A stretch of 64,000 bases of DNA from Saccharina japonica (taxonomy: Eukaryota > Sar > Phaeophyceae > Laminariales > Laminariaceae): assembly GCA_008828725.1 (NCBI GenBank), contig MEHQ01002062.1, positions 1 to 64,000 of the forward strand, given 5' to 3'. Shown one piece after another: positions 46,442 to 57,571 of this stretch. Below the pieces are notes generated by a model that worked only from the letters and a program-made list of their open reading frames with translations, was not told the origin of the DNA and searched no databases. The position numbers and the translations under genes were made by a program. Each line of letters opens with the position of its first letter. Position 1 is the first letter of the stretch.

Positions 46442-47994
46442 TGATTAGCCTGCCCCCCATACTACTATCCTGCAGTAGTATGAGTTTATCCACTTTGTTT
46501 TTCAAGAGAGACGTGCTTGGATAGGGCGAAAGAATGCGGAATTCTGCTGTATTAGAATGGCGTATTGTTGTAAATGTTGAGCTAGCATAGCCTCATCACC
46601 ACTACCTAGATTGTGACCTAGGTGCCCGAGCGTTTCCCCCCCTGACTTCCACGTGGAGGTGCTGACTGAGTCGCTGCTGTCGTTGTTCCCGTTGCTGTAC
46701 ATGTCGCAGCCGTCATCGGCAATGTTGTCGCTGATCTCACATTTCACGCATTGCCTCAAATCTAGCCCGCAAACGCATGCCGTGGTAGAAGGTTTGCTTC
46801 TAAATGCAATGAGGCGTTTCTTCGCTTTAGGAGGAGCTCTCTATCTCGCCGATACGTTGGCGAACACCGAAATCAAGGCGAATGATACCATGGCCCCTAC
46901 CCTCTAGGAGTACAAGGCAAACCAACCTATCGTAAAACACGGGATGGAATGGCATGCCGCATGCTACGACAGGGTGTGCCTTGCAAGCGATGCCACATGA
47001 CAGGGTCGGTGGCTAATTGTCTGAGCTCTTTTCACATGAAAACCGTATAGTATCCCACCCGAAACATAACTTCAAAGATGTTATATGTTTGCGAAGCCCT
47101 AGCAAGATTTGTATGCGATGTATGCACTCGTTCTAAAACAAGTACAATAGTAAACGTGGTATAGTAACCGGTCCCAGTGACATCCCAATGACAAACTATT
47201 GCCTCAGAAGGCGACATCCCACTGTTACCTCTATATGTTATACCGTAGGATGCGTCTTACAGCCATTTGTTGGCCGAAACATTTAGGACGGACTCTATTA
47301 TGAGTATACTCCTGAACTAAGGAACCAGCCTTGGAAGGCATGCCTAGTATCGTCTCCGTTTCTTTTTTTATTTTTAGTCATGCAATTCGAGCAAATACAA
47401 TACCTACGATGAGCCGAGGTTTAATGTTTGAATACCGTTAACGTGTCCTCCTTCGGCAACATTAATTATTCCGCACTACGTACCTCAAATCGTTAATCAA
47501 TGCATACCATCCGCCCGTACCACCCCCACCCCGTATATGTATATGTATATACGAAGTATGTATTATATTCAGCCATTGGTGGCATAAACTAATCAAAACT
47601 CGTTTTGGGGGGAGGCATATAAAGCTTATGTACTTGCGGTGTAACCAAGTGAGGAATCGCAGTAAATAATGCTGCGACCCCAGCCACAGGCACGCACGTG
47701 TCTCTCGGACTCTCGCCTTCTCCGTTTGCCCACGAAAATCCAAAACGCACTAAATAGATATTCGTAGACTGCTTCCCGCCGAGACGATAGATTCTTCGTG
47801 CTTCGCACAAAGACACACACCTCGACAAACACCCACTACGTCTCATTCTACTGCCGAGAGAGAGGGAGGCAGACGTACGTGGTCCCACCCTCGCTGGAGG
47901 TTTAGCGTGAGGAGCGAGCCGGACACATCCACAGGCACGCACGCGTCTCTCGGACTCTCACCTGCTTCCGCTTGCCCATGAAAACGACTGCCAG

Positions 47995-48165
47995 GATGCG
48001 GGTACGCCGAAGAATGTGCGTATAGCGAACGCTCTGGGGGAGATCGGACCCTCGGTGATGGTGGGGGCGGCAACGACGTTCCTGGGCATCATGCCGATGG
48101 CGTTCGCTAACAACGTCATCTTCCGAACGTTCTTCAGAATGTTCCTCGTCATCATCACTTTCGGG
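47995..48165 (+). CDS. Patched-family protein, exon 23, copy 1 (TM11-TM12)
   Basis: Fifty-seven codons, phase 0 at both ends (acceptor GACTGCCAG, donor GTGAGG). It starts DAGTPKNVRIANALGEIGPS, then VMVGAATTFLGIMPMAFAN (TM11) and FFRMFLVIITFG (most of TM12). The 'A--EIG-S---G--TT-LG---L-F------F--FF---' pattern is the hallmark of the Patched C-terminal TM bundle. TM12 should continue with an HGL-FLPV-LS sequence in the next exon, which I could not find. Confidence 0.93.
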
Positions 48166-48252
48166 GTGAGGACCGACACGTGTGCTATGTGCTATGTACG
48201 ATAGTTTGGGAGATAATTGGTTGCTTTTGCTACGATAGAGGTATCATGTCTT

Positions 48253-48745
48253 GGACGCATGCTATGATAGAGGTGCACCATGTTTCTGCCTTCTAAGGGT
48301 GGTCACTTAAGGAGCGTCATACCTCACCGGAAAAAATGAGTTTGGAGGAAAATATAAGTGCTGCCGGAGAGAGAAATATCATGACCGAAGTAAGTTCTGA
48401 AACATATTTCGTCACAAGGATGAAAGTCCGACGAATTTGGGTTAAGGAGCCCGCTCGTTCAGAAAACAATCAGCCAAAACGTGCTACCTCTACCGTAGCA
48501 CTCGTCTTTGGCTGAGTTGCTTGTTTCTAAGTGACGAGGCTCCATAACCCAAACATCGTTGCATCGTTGGGATTTTCACTGTTGTTGTGTTACAATACTT
48601 TCATATATTTACGTAAACGTTGGCAATGTTCATAGGGTAGCACTTTTTTTTATCTCCCAAAATCAGTGTTGGGAGTGACGTATAGATCTTCTCAAGTGAC
48701 CACTCTCAGAAAGAAAGCATGGTACACCTCTACCGTAGCATGGGT
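48253..48745. mobile_element. Two adjoining family A MITEs (copy 1; also 53836-54328)
   Basis: First: GACGCATGCTATGATAGAGG to CTACCGTAGCACTCGTC (48253-48508). Second: left end worn, right end CACCTCTACCGTAGCATGGG (to 48745). A third copy lies at about 48986-49253. They fill the intron after exon 23. Confidence 0.75.
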
Positions 48746-49876
48746 GCGGGTTTACCCAAGGAGGCATGCCACGGTAGGGGTAAGGGTTTGCAGGGTTTTT
48801 TTTTTAATTTCTGACGCCATAGATTATGACCGGTGCTGCTAGCTCCTCAAGTAAGCGCCTACCCGCGGTCGGAATTGTTCGTCTAATTTGGTTTATTTGT
48901 CTCGGGACGAGCGCGCATACAAATCTGACGCTGGCTCCGCCGAACAACCTTTCTTCGAGGAAAACGTTTCGAGTAAGATAGGTGCATGCCACGGTAGAGG
49001 TGCACCATGTTTTTGCCTTATAAGGGTGGTCACTTGAGCAGCTCTATACCCCACACAAAACCTGATTGTGGAGGGGGGAAGAGGTTGCTACCCGATGAAC
49101 AATCCCATGGCCTGAAGATTCAACAAAGAATACGGCAACGTAAAAAAAAATAGAATTCCGACGATTTTGGGTTAAGGGGCCTTTAATAGGTCATTCAGAA
49201 ACGTTTTCAGCCAAAACAAGGTATACCGTCCTTCCTCAATCGCAGCACGCCTCGATATGGAGCTCCTCATGTGAAGAGGAGCTCAGACAGTAAGCCACCA
49301 CCCCTAAGAGGTAGTTCCTCCCAAAACTATCGTTTGACTGACTGTGGCCGGTTGTTCCTTCACTCAGCATCGTTGGGATTACATATACAGCCGTGTGTGT
49401 TTTAACCATTAAGTATTTCGTGATAAATCTAGGCTTGCTTGCTACATTGACACGTTCGTACAGCCAGGTTTCCGGGTGAAGGTGTAGAGCTGCCCGGCAA
49501 GTCAGCATGACCCCCTTGACCAAATCACGTCCACCTCTATACATCGATCGTCACGCGTCGGCTTTGCTGGCCGTAAGCGTTACTTGAGTATGATATAGCA
49601 GAGTTGCGCGTGTGCTGGGCAACCACGGAGAGGGACCCGAACCAATCGTGAGTGTCGGGCTCCAACAACCACTTGTTTTTTTGTCGATGAGAGGGACAAC
49701 AACTGCATGTAATCGCCAGGGGGAAGGAAGCATGCCAGGGTATAGCGATAGCACCGAACTCGTGCTATAAAACAGAAGTTGCACCCTCAGTACTTGCTTT
49801 GAATTTTATTGAAGGAACGTGCAACCCGATAAACTCAAACTCTTCGGGTTTCGTGTTGGTACATCCTTGGCTTGCG

Positions 49877-49919
49877 GTTTTCCAAATTGAATTTTATTTT
49901 TCTTCGTTAAAACGGGCCC
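49877..49919. mobile_element. Family D, truncated right end
   Basis: Forty-three bases matching the outer end of family D, ending GGGCCC and followed by TTA. It marks the right breakpoint of copy 1 of the large duplication. Confidence 0.75.
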
Positions 49920-49922
49920 TTA

Positions 49923-50132
49923 GGGCCCGAACTAACGAGTATAAAATAAATTCAATTTGAAAAAAATAAAATTCAAATTCGCTTTTTATTGGTCAACACA
50001 CGCACCAGCACCAAAGATTATGCCCCAAGATCCTAATCTTTGGTGCTGGTGCGTGTGTTGACCAATCAAAAAGCGGATTTGAATATTTTTTTTTCCAAAT
50101 TGATTTTTTTTCTTCTTCGTTAAAACGGGCCC
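49923..50132. mobile_element. Family D hairpin MITE, complete
   Basis: About 210 bp, GGGCCCG...CGGGCCC ends, arms of ~90 bp, flanked by TTA on both sides (49920-49922, 50133-50135). GGG-start ends and a 3-bp TTA duplication are the hallmark of PIF/Harbinger (Tourist-type) elements. No coding capacity. Confidence 0.88.
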
Positions 50133-50771
50133 TTAGGACTTAAGGATAGAACGTGAAGAGTGCATATTGGGAAGAAGGAGGGAGCAAGGACAACAAATAA
50201 ATGGAGTATTATTGTAGATGAATCTGGGCGGGAAGTAGACATAGAAGGATGATAGACTTTGCGCATAGGTTTCCTTGGTTTCCGTGGTTTTCTTCTTTCG
50301 GGAATGTTATGGGTGACCAATGTTGAAGCTCATGCTGCACATTGTCGGATGGCAAAGATGATAGATAATCATAGGGAGACACCTACATTGTTTCTAAGGG
50401 TATTATACTCACTCGATTGTAATGCAGGGATGCACTTATATTTGTTTGAGGTTATGGTACTCAGTATACGAGCTCTGTGTATATTGCCCTCTAGAATTCA
50501 GTTTCGAGGGGCCTCCAGAATTCAGTTTCAGGAAATAGAGCCCACTTCCTGCGGCAAGCAAATTCCATCGCTCAGGTGCGTTGGTAAAACCAACACGCAA
50601 GGTGTAAGATAGTTAATCAGATACGTAGGTCCCTCCGGCAGAAATAGTGCCTTAGAAGACGTCCGTGGTGTGGGTAGTATAGCGAGTTCCTATGCTATAG
50701 TCAGGTGAAGAACCTACGAAAAGTACACGTGTAACCCTACCGGTGCATGCGTCCAAACTGAAACCTGAGGG

Positions 50772-50979
50772 GACGTGCGCTACGATAGGGCTAGAATTGT
50801 TTGGATAAAATATGTTGTTGATAAATTCCGTTTGGTACACCCTAGGCCATGGTATCGTTCGACGGGGGTTGCCGGTTCAAGTGTTTCCGAAAAACAGGTT
50901 TTGACATAGTATTTGCATAGAACTCGTCAAGGGATGGGCCTCAGAAACAGGATGCTGCACCTCTACCTTAGCATTTGTC
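50772..50979. mobile_element. Family A MITE, uninterrupted (copy 2)
   Basis: Same element as 44917-45373 without the family B insertion; ends GACGTGCGCTACGATAGG and CTCTACCTTAGCATTTGTC. Confidence 0.8.
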
Positions 50980-51477
50980 ACTGGGAATTCAATATCACAT
51001 ATACTTCGAGTCAGAAAACACAACGGAACGTTACTCCAGCGATAAGACACGGCTTATTGAGTTGTTCATGATTTGACGAGTATGCTAATAGCTATCCGTA
51101 ATACGTAATGTGTGGTGGTTGTGATCGTGCAGACCCGTTCACGATATGCTCCCGCTTATTTCGGGAGAAGTATATTACGACAGTATACCTTTTGCACCAC
51201 CATGACTGTGTGCATCAAATTAACACCTACCGCACGAAACCCGATACATCCTTTCATGGTGCGTTTTATTTCGTCGGATAATGTGCCGACATAAATAATG
51301 TAGAGTGATTGTGGTTCGATCCAATCGTGCAGGGACGTTACAAAATGCCCCCCGTGAGTACCTACCACCACCATTACGACTGTGTGAATCAAAAGGACGC
51401 CTTACACCCGATGCCCCCTTTGATCGTCGTTTTCGTTTTCGTTGGATGACCTGCCGCTATGTATGTCGCATGCCCAG

Positions 51478-51545
51478 AGTTGGTGATGGCGGTTGGGCTG
51501 GTCGTGGACTACATGGTGCATATCGTGCACTATTTTCTACACCAG
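51478..51545 (+). CDS. Patched-family exon 22, copy 2
   Basis: Base-identical second copy of the 68-bp TM10 exon, with intact acceptor and donor (GTACGT). Because it enters in phase 1 it can follow exon 21 but not exon 23 of copy 1: that join would read AGT TGG TGA and stop. It is therefore an alternative to copy 1, a dead duplicate, or the other haplotype assembled in series. Confidence 0.85.
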
Positions 51546-53577
51546 GTACGTGTCTAAATAGGCGGTGGGTATGGGGTGAGATTTGGTCAAAAATGGGTAC
51601 GCGTCTAAAGAAGCGGTGGGTATGTGGTGAGATTAGGTAAACAAATGTCTTAAACTACACTGTTTTGTTGAGGGAGAACAGACTAATCGGAACCAAACAT
51701 GGTGTGTGGAACCAAATATAGCGTGTTCAACACTTGAGGGCACCTGCTTTGTGACACACGGCACGACAGAAGTGCGCTGTTTAATTTCTGAGGTTCCTCA
51801 CTTGATTTCAGTGTAGGGGTATATCTCGCTCAGCCCAAAAACTGATGTTTGACAAACTTGAGCGTTCAACTCGATGAGAAATCCCATATTAGCCTATGCG
51901 CAACCAAACAACAGTTTGCAAAAAAACAGAATGGCATTTCGACGAATCAGGGCTAAGGACCCTTTAATAGGCCATTCAGAAAACAGTTTATACAAAATGT
52001 TACACCCCTATCACCCCTCGTCTGATTAGCCTGCCCCCCATACTACTATCCTGCAGTAGTATGAGTTTATCCACTTTGTTTTTCAAGAGAGACGTGCTTG
52101 GATAGGGCGAAAGAATGCGGAATTCTGCTGTATTAGAATGGCGTATTGTTGTAAATGTTGAGCTAGCATAGCCTCATCACCACTACCTAGATTGTGACCT
52201 AGGTGCCCGAGCGTTTCCCCCCCTGACTTCCACGTGGAGGTGCTGACTGAGTCGCTGCTGTTGATGTTCCCGTTGCTGTACATGTCGCGGCCGTCATTGG
52301 CAATGTTGTCGCTGATCTCACATTTCACGTACTGCCTCAAATCTAGCCCGCAAACGCATGCCGTGGTAGAAGGTTTGCTTCTAAATGCAATGAGGCGTTT
52401 CTTCACTTTAGGAGGAGCTCTCTATCTCGCCGATACGTTGGCGAACACCGAAACCAAGGCGAAGGATACCATGGCCCCTATCCTCTAGGAGTACAAGGCA
52501 AACCAACCTATCGTAAAACACAGGATGGAATGGCATGCCGCATGCTACGACAGGGTGTGCCTTGCAAGCGATGCCACATTACAGGGTCGGTGGCTAATTG
52601 TCTGAGCTCTTTTCACATGAAAACCGTATAGTATCCCACCCGAAACATAACTTCAAAGATGTTATATGTTCGCGAAGCCCTAGCAAGATTTGTATGCGAT
52701 GTATGCACTCGTGTTCTAAAACAAGTACAATAGTAAAAGTGGTATAGTAACCGGTCCCAGTGACATCCCAGTGACAAACTATTGCCTCAGAAGGCAAAAT
52801 CCCACTGTTACCTCTATATGTTATACCGTAGGATGCGTCTTACAGCCATTTGTTGGCCGAAACATTTAGGACGGACTCTATTATGAGTATACTCCTGAAC
52901 TAAGGAACCAGCCTTGGAAGGCATGCCTAGTATCGTCTCCGTTTCTTTTTTTATTTTTAGTCATGCAATTCGAGCAAATACAATACCTACGATGAGCCGA
53001 GGTTTAATGTTTGAATACCGTTAACGTGTCCTCCTTCGGCAACATTAATTATTCCGCACTACGTACCTCAAATCGTTAATCAATGCATACCATCCGCCCG
53101 TACCACCCCCACCCCGTATATGTATATGTATATACGAAGTATGTATTATATTCAGCCAATGGAGGCATAAACTAATCAAAACTCGTTTTGGGGGGAGGCA
53201 TATAAAGCTTATGTACTTGCCGTGTAACCAAGTGAGGAATCGCAGTAAATAATGCTGCGACCCCAGCCACAGGCACGCACGTGTCTCTCGGACTCTCGCC
53301 TTCTCCGTTTGCCCACGAAAATCCAAAACGCACTAAATAGATATTCGTAGACTGCTTCCCGCCGAGACGATATATTCTTCGTGCTTCGCACAAAGACACA
53401 CACCTCGACAAACACCCACTACGTCTCATTCTACTGCCGAGAGAGAGGGAGACAGACGTACGTGGTCCCACCCTCGCTGGAGGTGTAGCGTGAGGAGCGA
53501 GCCGGACACATCCACAGGCACGCACGCGTCTCTCGGACTCTCACCTGCTTCCGCTTGCCCATGAAAACGACTGCCAG

Positions 53578-53748
53578 GATGCGGGTACGCCGAAGAATGT
53601 GCGTATAGCGAACGCTCTGGGGGAGATCGGACCCTCGGTGATGGTGGGGGCGGCAACGACGTTCCTGGGCATCATGCCGATGGCGTTCGCTAACAACGTC
53701 ATCTTCCGAACGTTCTTCAGAATGTTCCTCGTCATCATCACTTTCGGG
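53578..53748 (+). CDS. Patched-family exon 23, copy 2
   Basis: Base-identical second copy of the 57-codon TM11-TM12 exon with the same splice sites. It could follow exon 22 of either copy in frame. If this copy is used, the terminal exon should lie downstream of 55457. Confidence 0.85.
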
Positions 53749-55457
53749 GTGAGGACCGACACGTGTGCTATGGGCTATGTACGATAGTTTGGGAGATAAT
53801 TGGTTGCTTTTGCTACGATAGAGGTATCATGTCTTGGACGCATGCTATGATAGAGGTGCACCATGTTTCTGCCTTCTAAGGGTGGTCACTTAAGGAGCGT
53901 CATACCTCACCGGAAAAAATGAGTTTGGAGGAAAATATAAGTGCTGCCGGAGAGAGAAATATCATGACCGAAGTAAGTTCTGAAACATATTTCGTCACAA
54001 GGATGAAAGTCCGACGAATTTGGGTTAAGGAGCCCGATCGTTCAGAAAACAATCAGCCAAAACGTGCTACCTCTACCGTAGCACTCGTCTTTGGCTGAGT
54101 TGCTTGTTTCTAAGTGACGAGGCTCCATAACCCAAACATCGTTGCATCGTTGGGATTTTCACTGTTGTTGTGTTACAATACTTTCATATATTTACGTAAA
54201 CGTTGGCAATGTTCATAGGGTAGCACTTTTTTTTATCTCCCAAAATCAGTGCTGGGAGTAACGTATAGATCTTCTCAAGTGACCACTCTCAGAAAGAAAG
54301 CATGGTACACCTATACCGTAGCATGGGTGTGGTTTTACCCAAAGAGGCATCCCACGGTAGGGGTAAGGGTTTGCAGGGTTTTTTTTTTAATTTCTGACGC
54401 CATAGATTATGACCGGTGCTGCTAGCTCCTCAAGTGAGAGCCTACCCTCGGTCGGAAGTGTTCGTCTAATTTGTTGTATTTGTCTTGGGACGAGCGCGCA
54501 TACAAATCTGGCCCTGGCTCCGCCGAACAACCTTTCTTGGAGGAAAACGTTTCGAGTAAGATAGATGCATGCCACGGTAGAGGTGCACCATGTTTTTGCC
54601 TTATAAGGGTGGTCACTTGAGCAGCTCTATACCCCACACAAAACCTGATTGTGGAGGGGGGAAAAGGTTTCTACCCGATGAAACATATCATGGCCTGAAG
54701 ATTCAACAAAAAATACGGCAACGTAAAAAAAAATAGAATTCCGACGATTTTGGGTTAAGGAGCCTTTAATAGGTCATTCAGAAACGCTTTCAGCCAAAAA
54801 AAGGTATACCTTCCTCTATCGCAGCACGCCTCAATATTGGGCTCCTCGTGTGAAAAGGAGCTCAGACAGTAAGCCACCACCCCTAAGAGGTAATTCCTCC
54901 CAAAACTACCGTTTGACTGACTGTGGCCGGTTGTTCCTTCACTCAGCATCGTTGGGATTACATATACAGCCGTGTGTTTTTTAACCATTAAGTATTTCGT
55001 GATATATCTAGGCTTGCTTGCTACATTGACACGTTCGTACAGCCAGGTTTCCGGGTGAAGGTGCAGAGCTGCTCGGCTAGTCAGCATGACCCCCTTAACC
55101 AAAACACGTCCAGCTCTATACATCGATCGTCACGCGTCGGCTTTGCTGGCCGTACGCGTTACTTGAGTATGATACAGCAGAGTTGCGCGTGTGCTGGGTA
55201 TCCACGGAGAGGGACCCGAACCAATCGTGAGTGTCGGGCGCCACCAACCACCTGTATTTTTGTCGATGAGAGGGACAACAACTGCATGTAATCGCCAGGG
55301 GGAAGGAAGCATGCCAGGGTATAGCGATAGCACCGAACTCGTGCTATAAAACAGAAGTTGCACCCTCAGTACTTGCTTTGAATTTTATTGAAGGAACGTG
55401 CAACCCGATAAACTCAAACTCTTCGGGTTTCGTGTTGGTACATCCTTGGCTTGCGGT

Positions 55458-56100
55458 GGTAGCTGTCAAACTACCTGGCTGGCGTCTTGAAGAGGCAGAA
55501 TAAGATATATGTTGAAAGTGCTGCTTTCGGGCAAAAAAATCTTAAGAAAACTATGGACTTCGGAAGCCCACACTTACTGGTACTTGTACTCTGTGAAGAG
55601 AAGAGCAGATCAAAGTAGATCAGAGGGAAGAGAGAAAGAAGAGTGCGAGAAGACTGAGCACAGAGGGGGGCTCCGTGTTTTCGTCTCGACGTCTACAGAA
55701 CTGCTACGTTCGAGAAGTTTTAACCTTCGAGACTGTCAAGAACGGTCCTTGAGATCTGGAACAAAGAACAGTCTTTGTGTTGGTATTTGAACCTTCCCAT
55801 AATACTCCGTATCTACGTAGAACTTCCCTTCTACAGAACGTGTATTACTTCCTGTTATGAACAGTCCGTGATTCCACCGCTGCCGTTACTCTACGTGACG
55901 TATGCAGAAAGGTACACTGCTGCTACGATACATTATGAAGTTATACTGCAGTCTCCACTGAACATGGAGTCCTAGACTGCTGTACAACTGTAGCTGCTAC
56001 TGAACATTGATAACGAAAATAGGCTGCTGTTGCCCATTTCTTAACAGAAACAAAAACACGTAAAACACACGTGACGCACATGTTACCTTAAGGTACAGGT
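55458..56100. other. Unrecognised purine-rich stretch
   Basis: Starts exactly where the large duplication ends. Purine-rich (GAGGGAAGAGAGAAAGAAGAG) and then repeated short motifs (CTACAGAAC twice). No family recognised and no convincing exon. Confidence 0.4.
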
Positions 56101-56101
56101 G

Positions 56102-56341
56102 CACCATATTTTTTCATGATTCTCGTTACTTTCAGGAGCTCTATACTAATACTAAGTCAAGCAAAAACTGGCGTTGGCGGAAACTACAAGGGCCACCCGG
56201 TGAGCAACATCATGACCTTAAGTATGAAATGAACAATAGTGCAACACAACATTGAAAGTCCGGAGACTTTTGCTTTAAGGAGAGCCCGATCTCAGTCATA
56301 AATCACTGCAGCCAAATCGTCCCACCTCTATCGTAGCACGG
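56102..56341. mobile_element. Family A MITE, diverged
   Basis: Left end with TACAGGTGCACCATATTTTT, right end CACCTCTATCGTAGCACGGG. Shares CTATACTAATACTAAGTCAA with the old copy at 30198. Confidence 0.65.
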
Positions 56342-56371
56342 GTCGCACCACACCATACTACGGAAGGGGAG

Positions 56372-56617
56372 GAGTAATCCCACAGTAGGGGTACCACTTT
56401 TAGGCTCAATATTTTCTGACCGGTTGTGCTTCTCACGTGAGTAACCACCGGATATTACTATTATTTTACTGGTACAGTTGTTTTTGAACTACCGCATTGG
56501 AAGGTTTGGTCGGATTGCGCGAGCGAATGTTTCCGAAGTCATGTTTCGGGTGGGGTAATGAGCTCCTCATGTGAGGAGCTCAGAAAATTCTGCTGCGCCC
56601 CTACCGTGAGATGACTC
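56372..56617. mobile_element. Family B MITE, TSD GGAG
   Basis: Ends GAGTAATCCCACAGTAGGGG and CCCCTACCGTGAGATGACTC, 246 bp, perfect GGAG flanks. Confidence 0.92.
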
Positions 56618-56639
56618 GGAGGGGGGGGGTCACCTTTAG

Positions 56640-56846
56640 TCTTCGAAACTCAGCCGATTCGAGGTACTCGAGCAAGTGACCGACGTGATTAGTTACAAAA
56701 ATTACACTTTTACGACTTTGTGGTTTTGTGGTTTTGCGATTTCCACTGCCACGGACCTGATTGAAACACTGCGCCCCCCAAACACGTCCAGTTTCACGCG
56801 GGAGGACACAGACCCACTCTGTCTCCGTGGCCTAAACGAGCCGAAG
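56640..56846 (+). CDS. Candidate 3' exon, unproven
   Basis: Sixty-nine open codons from acceptor CACCTTTAG to donor-like AAG/GTATAA, in phase 0 like the exit of exon 23. It includes FEVLEQVTDVISYKNYTFTT, WFCGFAISTATDLIETLRPP and SFTREDTDPL. It does not contain the expected end of TM12, so it could be a tail exon, another gene, or chance. Confidence 0.25.
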
Positions 56847-56877
56847 GTATAATAAGCACCCCCCCCCTGCGGTGTAG

Positions 56878-56929
56878 CGACGGTCATAGCCCTCTATCTG
56901 GCCCAACAACCGATGTTTTATTGGGAAGC
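56878..56929 (+). CDS. Candidate short exon with strong splice sites
   Basis: Fifty-two bases between a C-rich acceptor (CCCCCCCTGCGGTGTAG) and a near-perfect donor (GTAAGTACG). One frame reads TVIALYLAQQPMFYWE. Frame 0 has an early stop, so it cannot follow exon 23 directly. Confidence 0.3.
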
Positions 56930-56944
56930 GTAAGTACGGTGTCC

Positions 56945-57207
56945 AGACGAATGCTACGGTAGAGGTGCACCCATGTTTCTGCCTTCCGAGGGTGGTGGTA
57001 TATTGAGGAGCTCTATACCTCACCCCCAAACTGAATTTGGAGGAAAATACAAGCGCTACCCGATGAACAATACCATGACCAAACGAAAAATCGAAATAAA
57101 CTCGCTACACGAAAATGACAGCATTCCGACGACTTCGGGCTAAGGAGCCCCTTCTTACAGAAAACGTTTTCAGCCAAATAGTGCTATCTCTGTCTTAGGA
57201 CGGGTCT
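56945..57207. mobile_element. Family A MITE
   Basis: Left end GACGAATGCTACGGTAGAGG, right end TATCTCTGTCTTAGGACGGG. Confidence 0.8.
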
Positions 57208-57232
57208 AACAGTGGAGATGCTCCATGCCCAG

Positions 57233-57326
57233 GGGTAAACATATTGCTTACAGCGGTCGCGATCGTGATTGTTGTACAACACGCACACCGGAGCAAAACG
57301 ATGCCCGGGAGCTCCTCGGTCGAGGG
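57233..57326 (+). CDS. Candidate terminal exon, unproven
   Basis: After acceptor CATGCCCAG, one frame reads VNILLTAVAIVIVVQHAHRS then KTMPGSSSVEG and a TGA, like a membrane helix with a short basic tail. Requires entry in phase 1. A second frame is open much further. Undecided. Confidence 0.22.
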
Positions 57327-57571
57327 TTGAAGCATGTGACAGCGCCTATGTACCTTCCCTTGCAAAGAGGGTATCAAGAACGTGTTCCTAATCTCTCAGC
57401 GAAAGGTTTACCCCAGTAGCGGTGGATGCGGTGGCAGGGGTGGCCGTAGGGCCAGAGTAGAAGGGTTGTGTCAGACACGGCTTCGCGAACCCGCGCGGCA
57501 TCCACCAATCAATTTCAACCAACACCGTCTCGTGACCACGGATCTGGTCGGAGTTTTCACACTTTTTGGAA

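Larger units (their letters stand above)
44310..49878. repeat. Large tandem duplication, copy 1
   Basis: About 5.57 kb, repeated at 50161-55457 with roughly 98% identity judged by eye. It holds exons 22 and 23 plus several family A elements. It differs from copy 2 by a 245-bp family B insertion (44936-45180), an extra ~19 bp near 45765, and scattered substitutions, nearly all in introns. Its right edge runs into a truncated family D end (about 49877-49919). Confidence 0.95.
50161..55457. repeat. Large tandem duplication, copy 2
   Basis: Second copy of the block at 44310-49878, without the family B insertion. Offsets to copy 1 fall from 5,851 at the left edge to 5,581-5,583 after the two indels. 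The copies are separated by about 280 bp consisting of a truncated and a complete family D hairpin plus 25 bp. Confidence 0.95.

Noticed and set aside
47589-48179. Minus-strand frames of 117, 76 and 73 codons opposite exon 23
   Set aside because: They are shadows of the plus-strand exon and its flanks, duplicated at 53172-53762 for the same reason.
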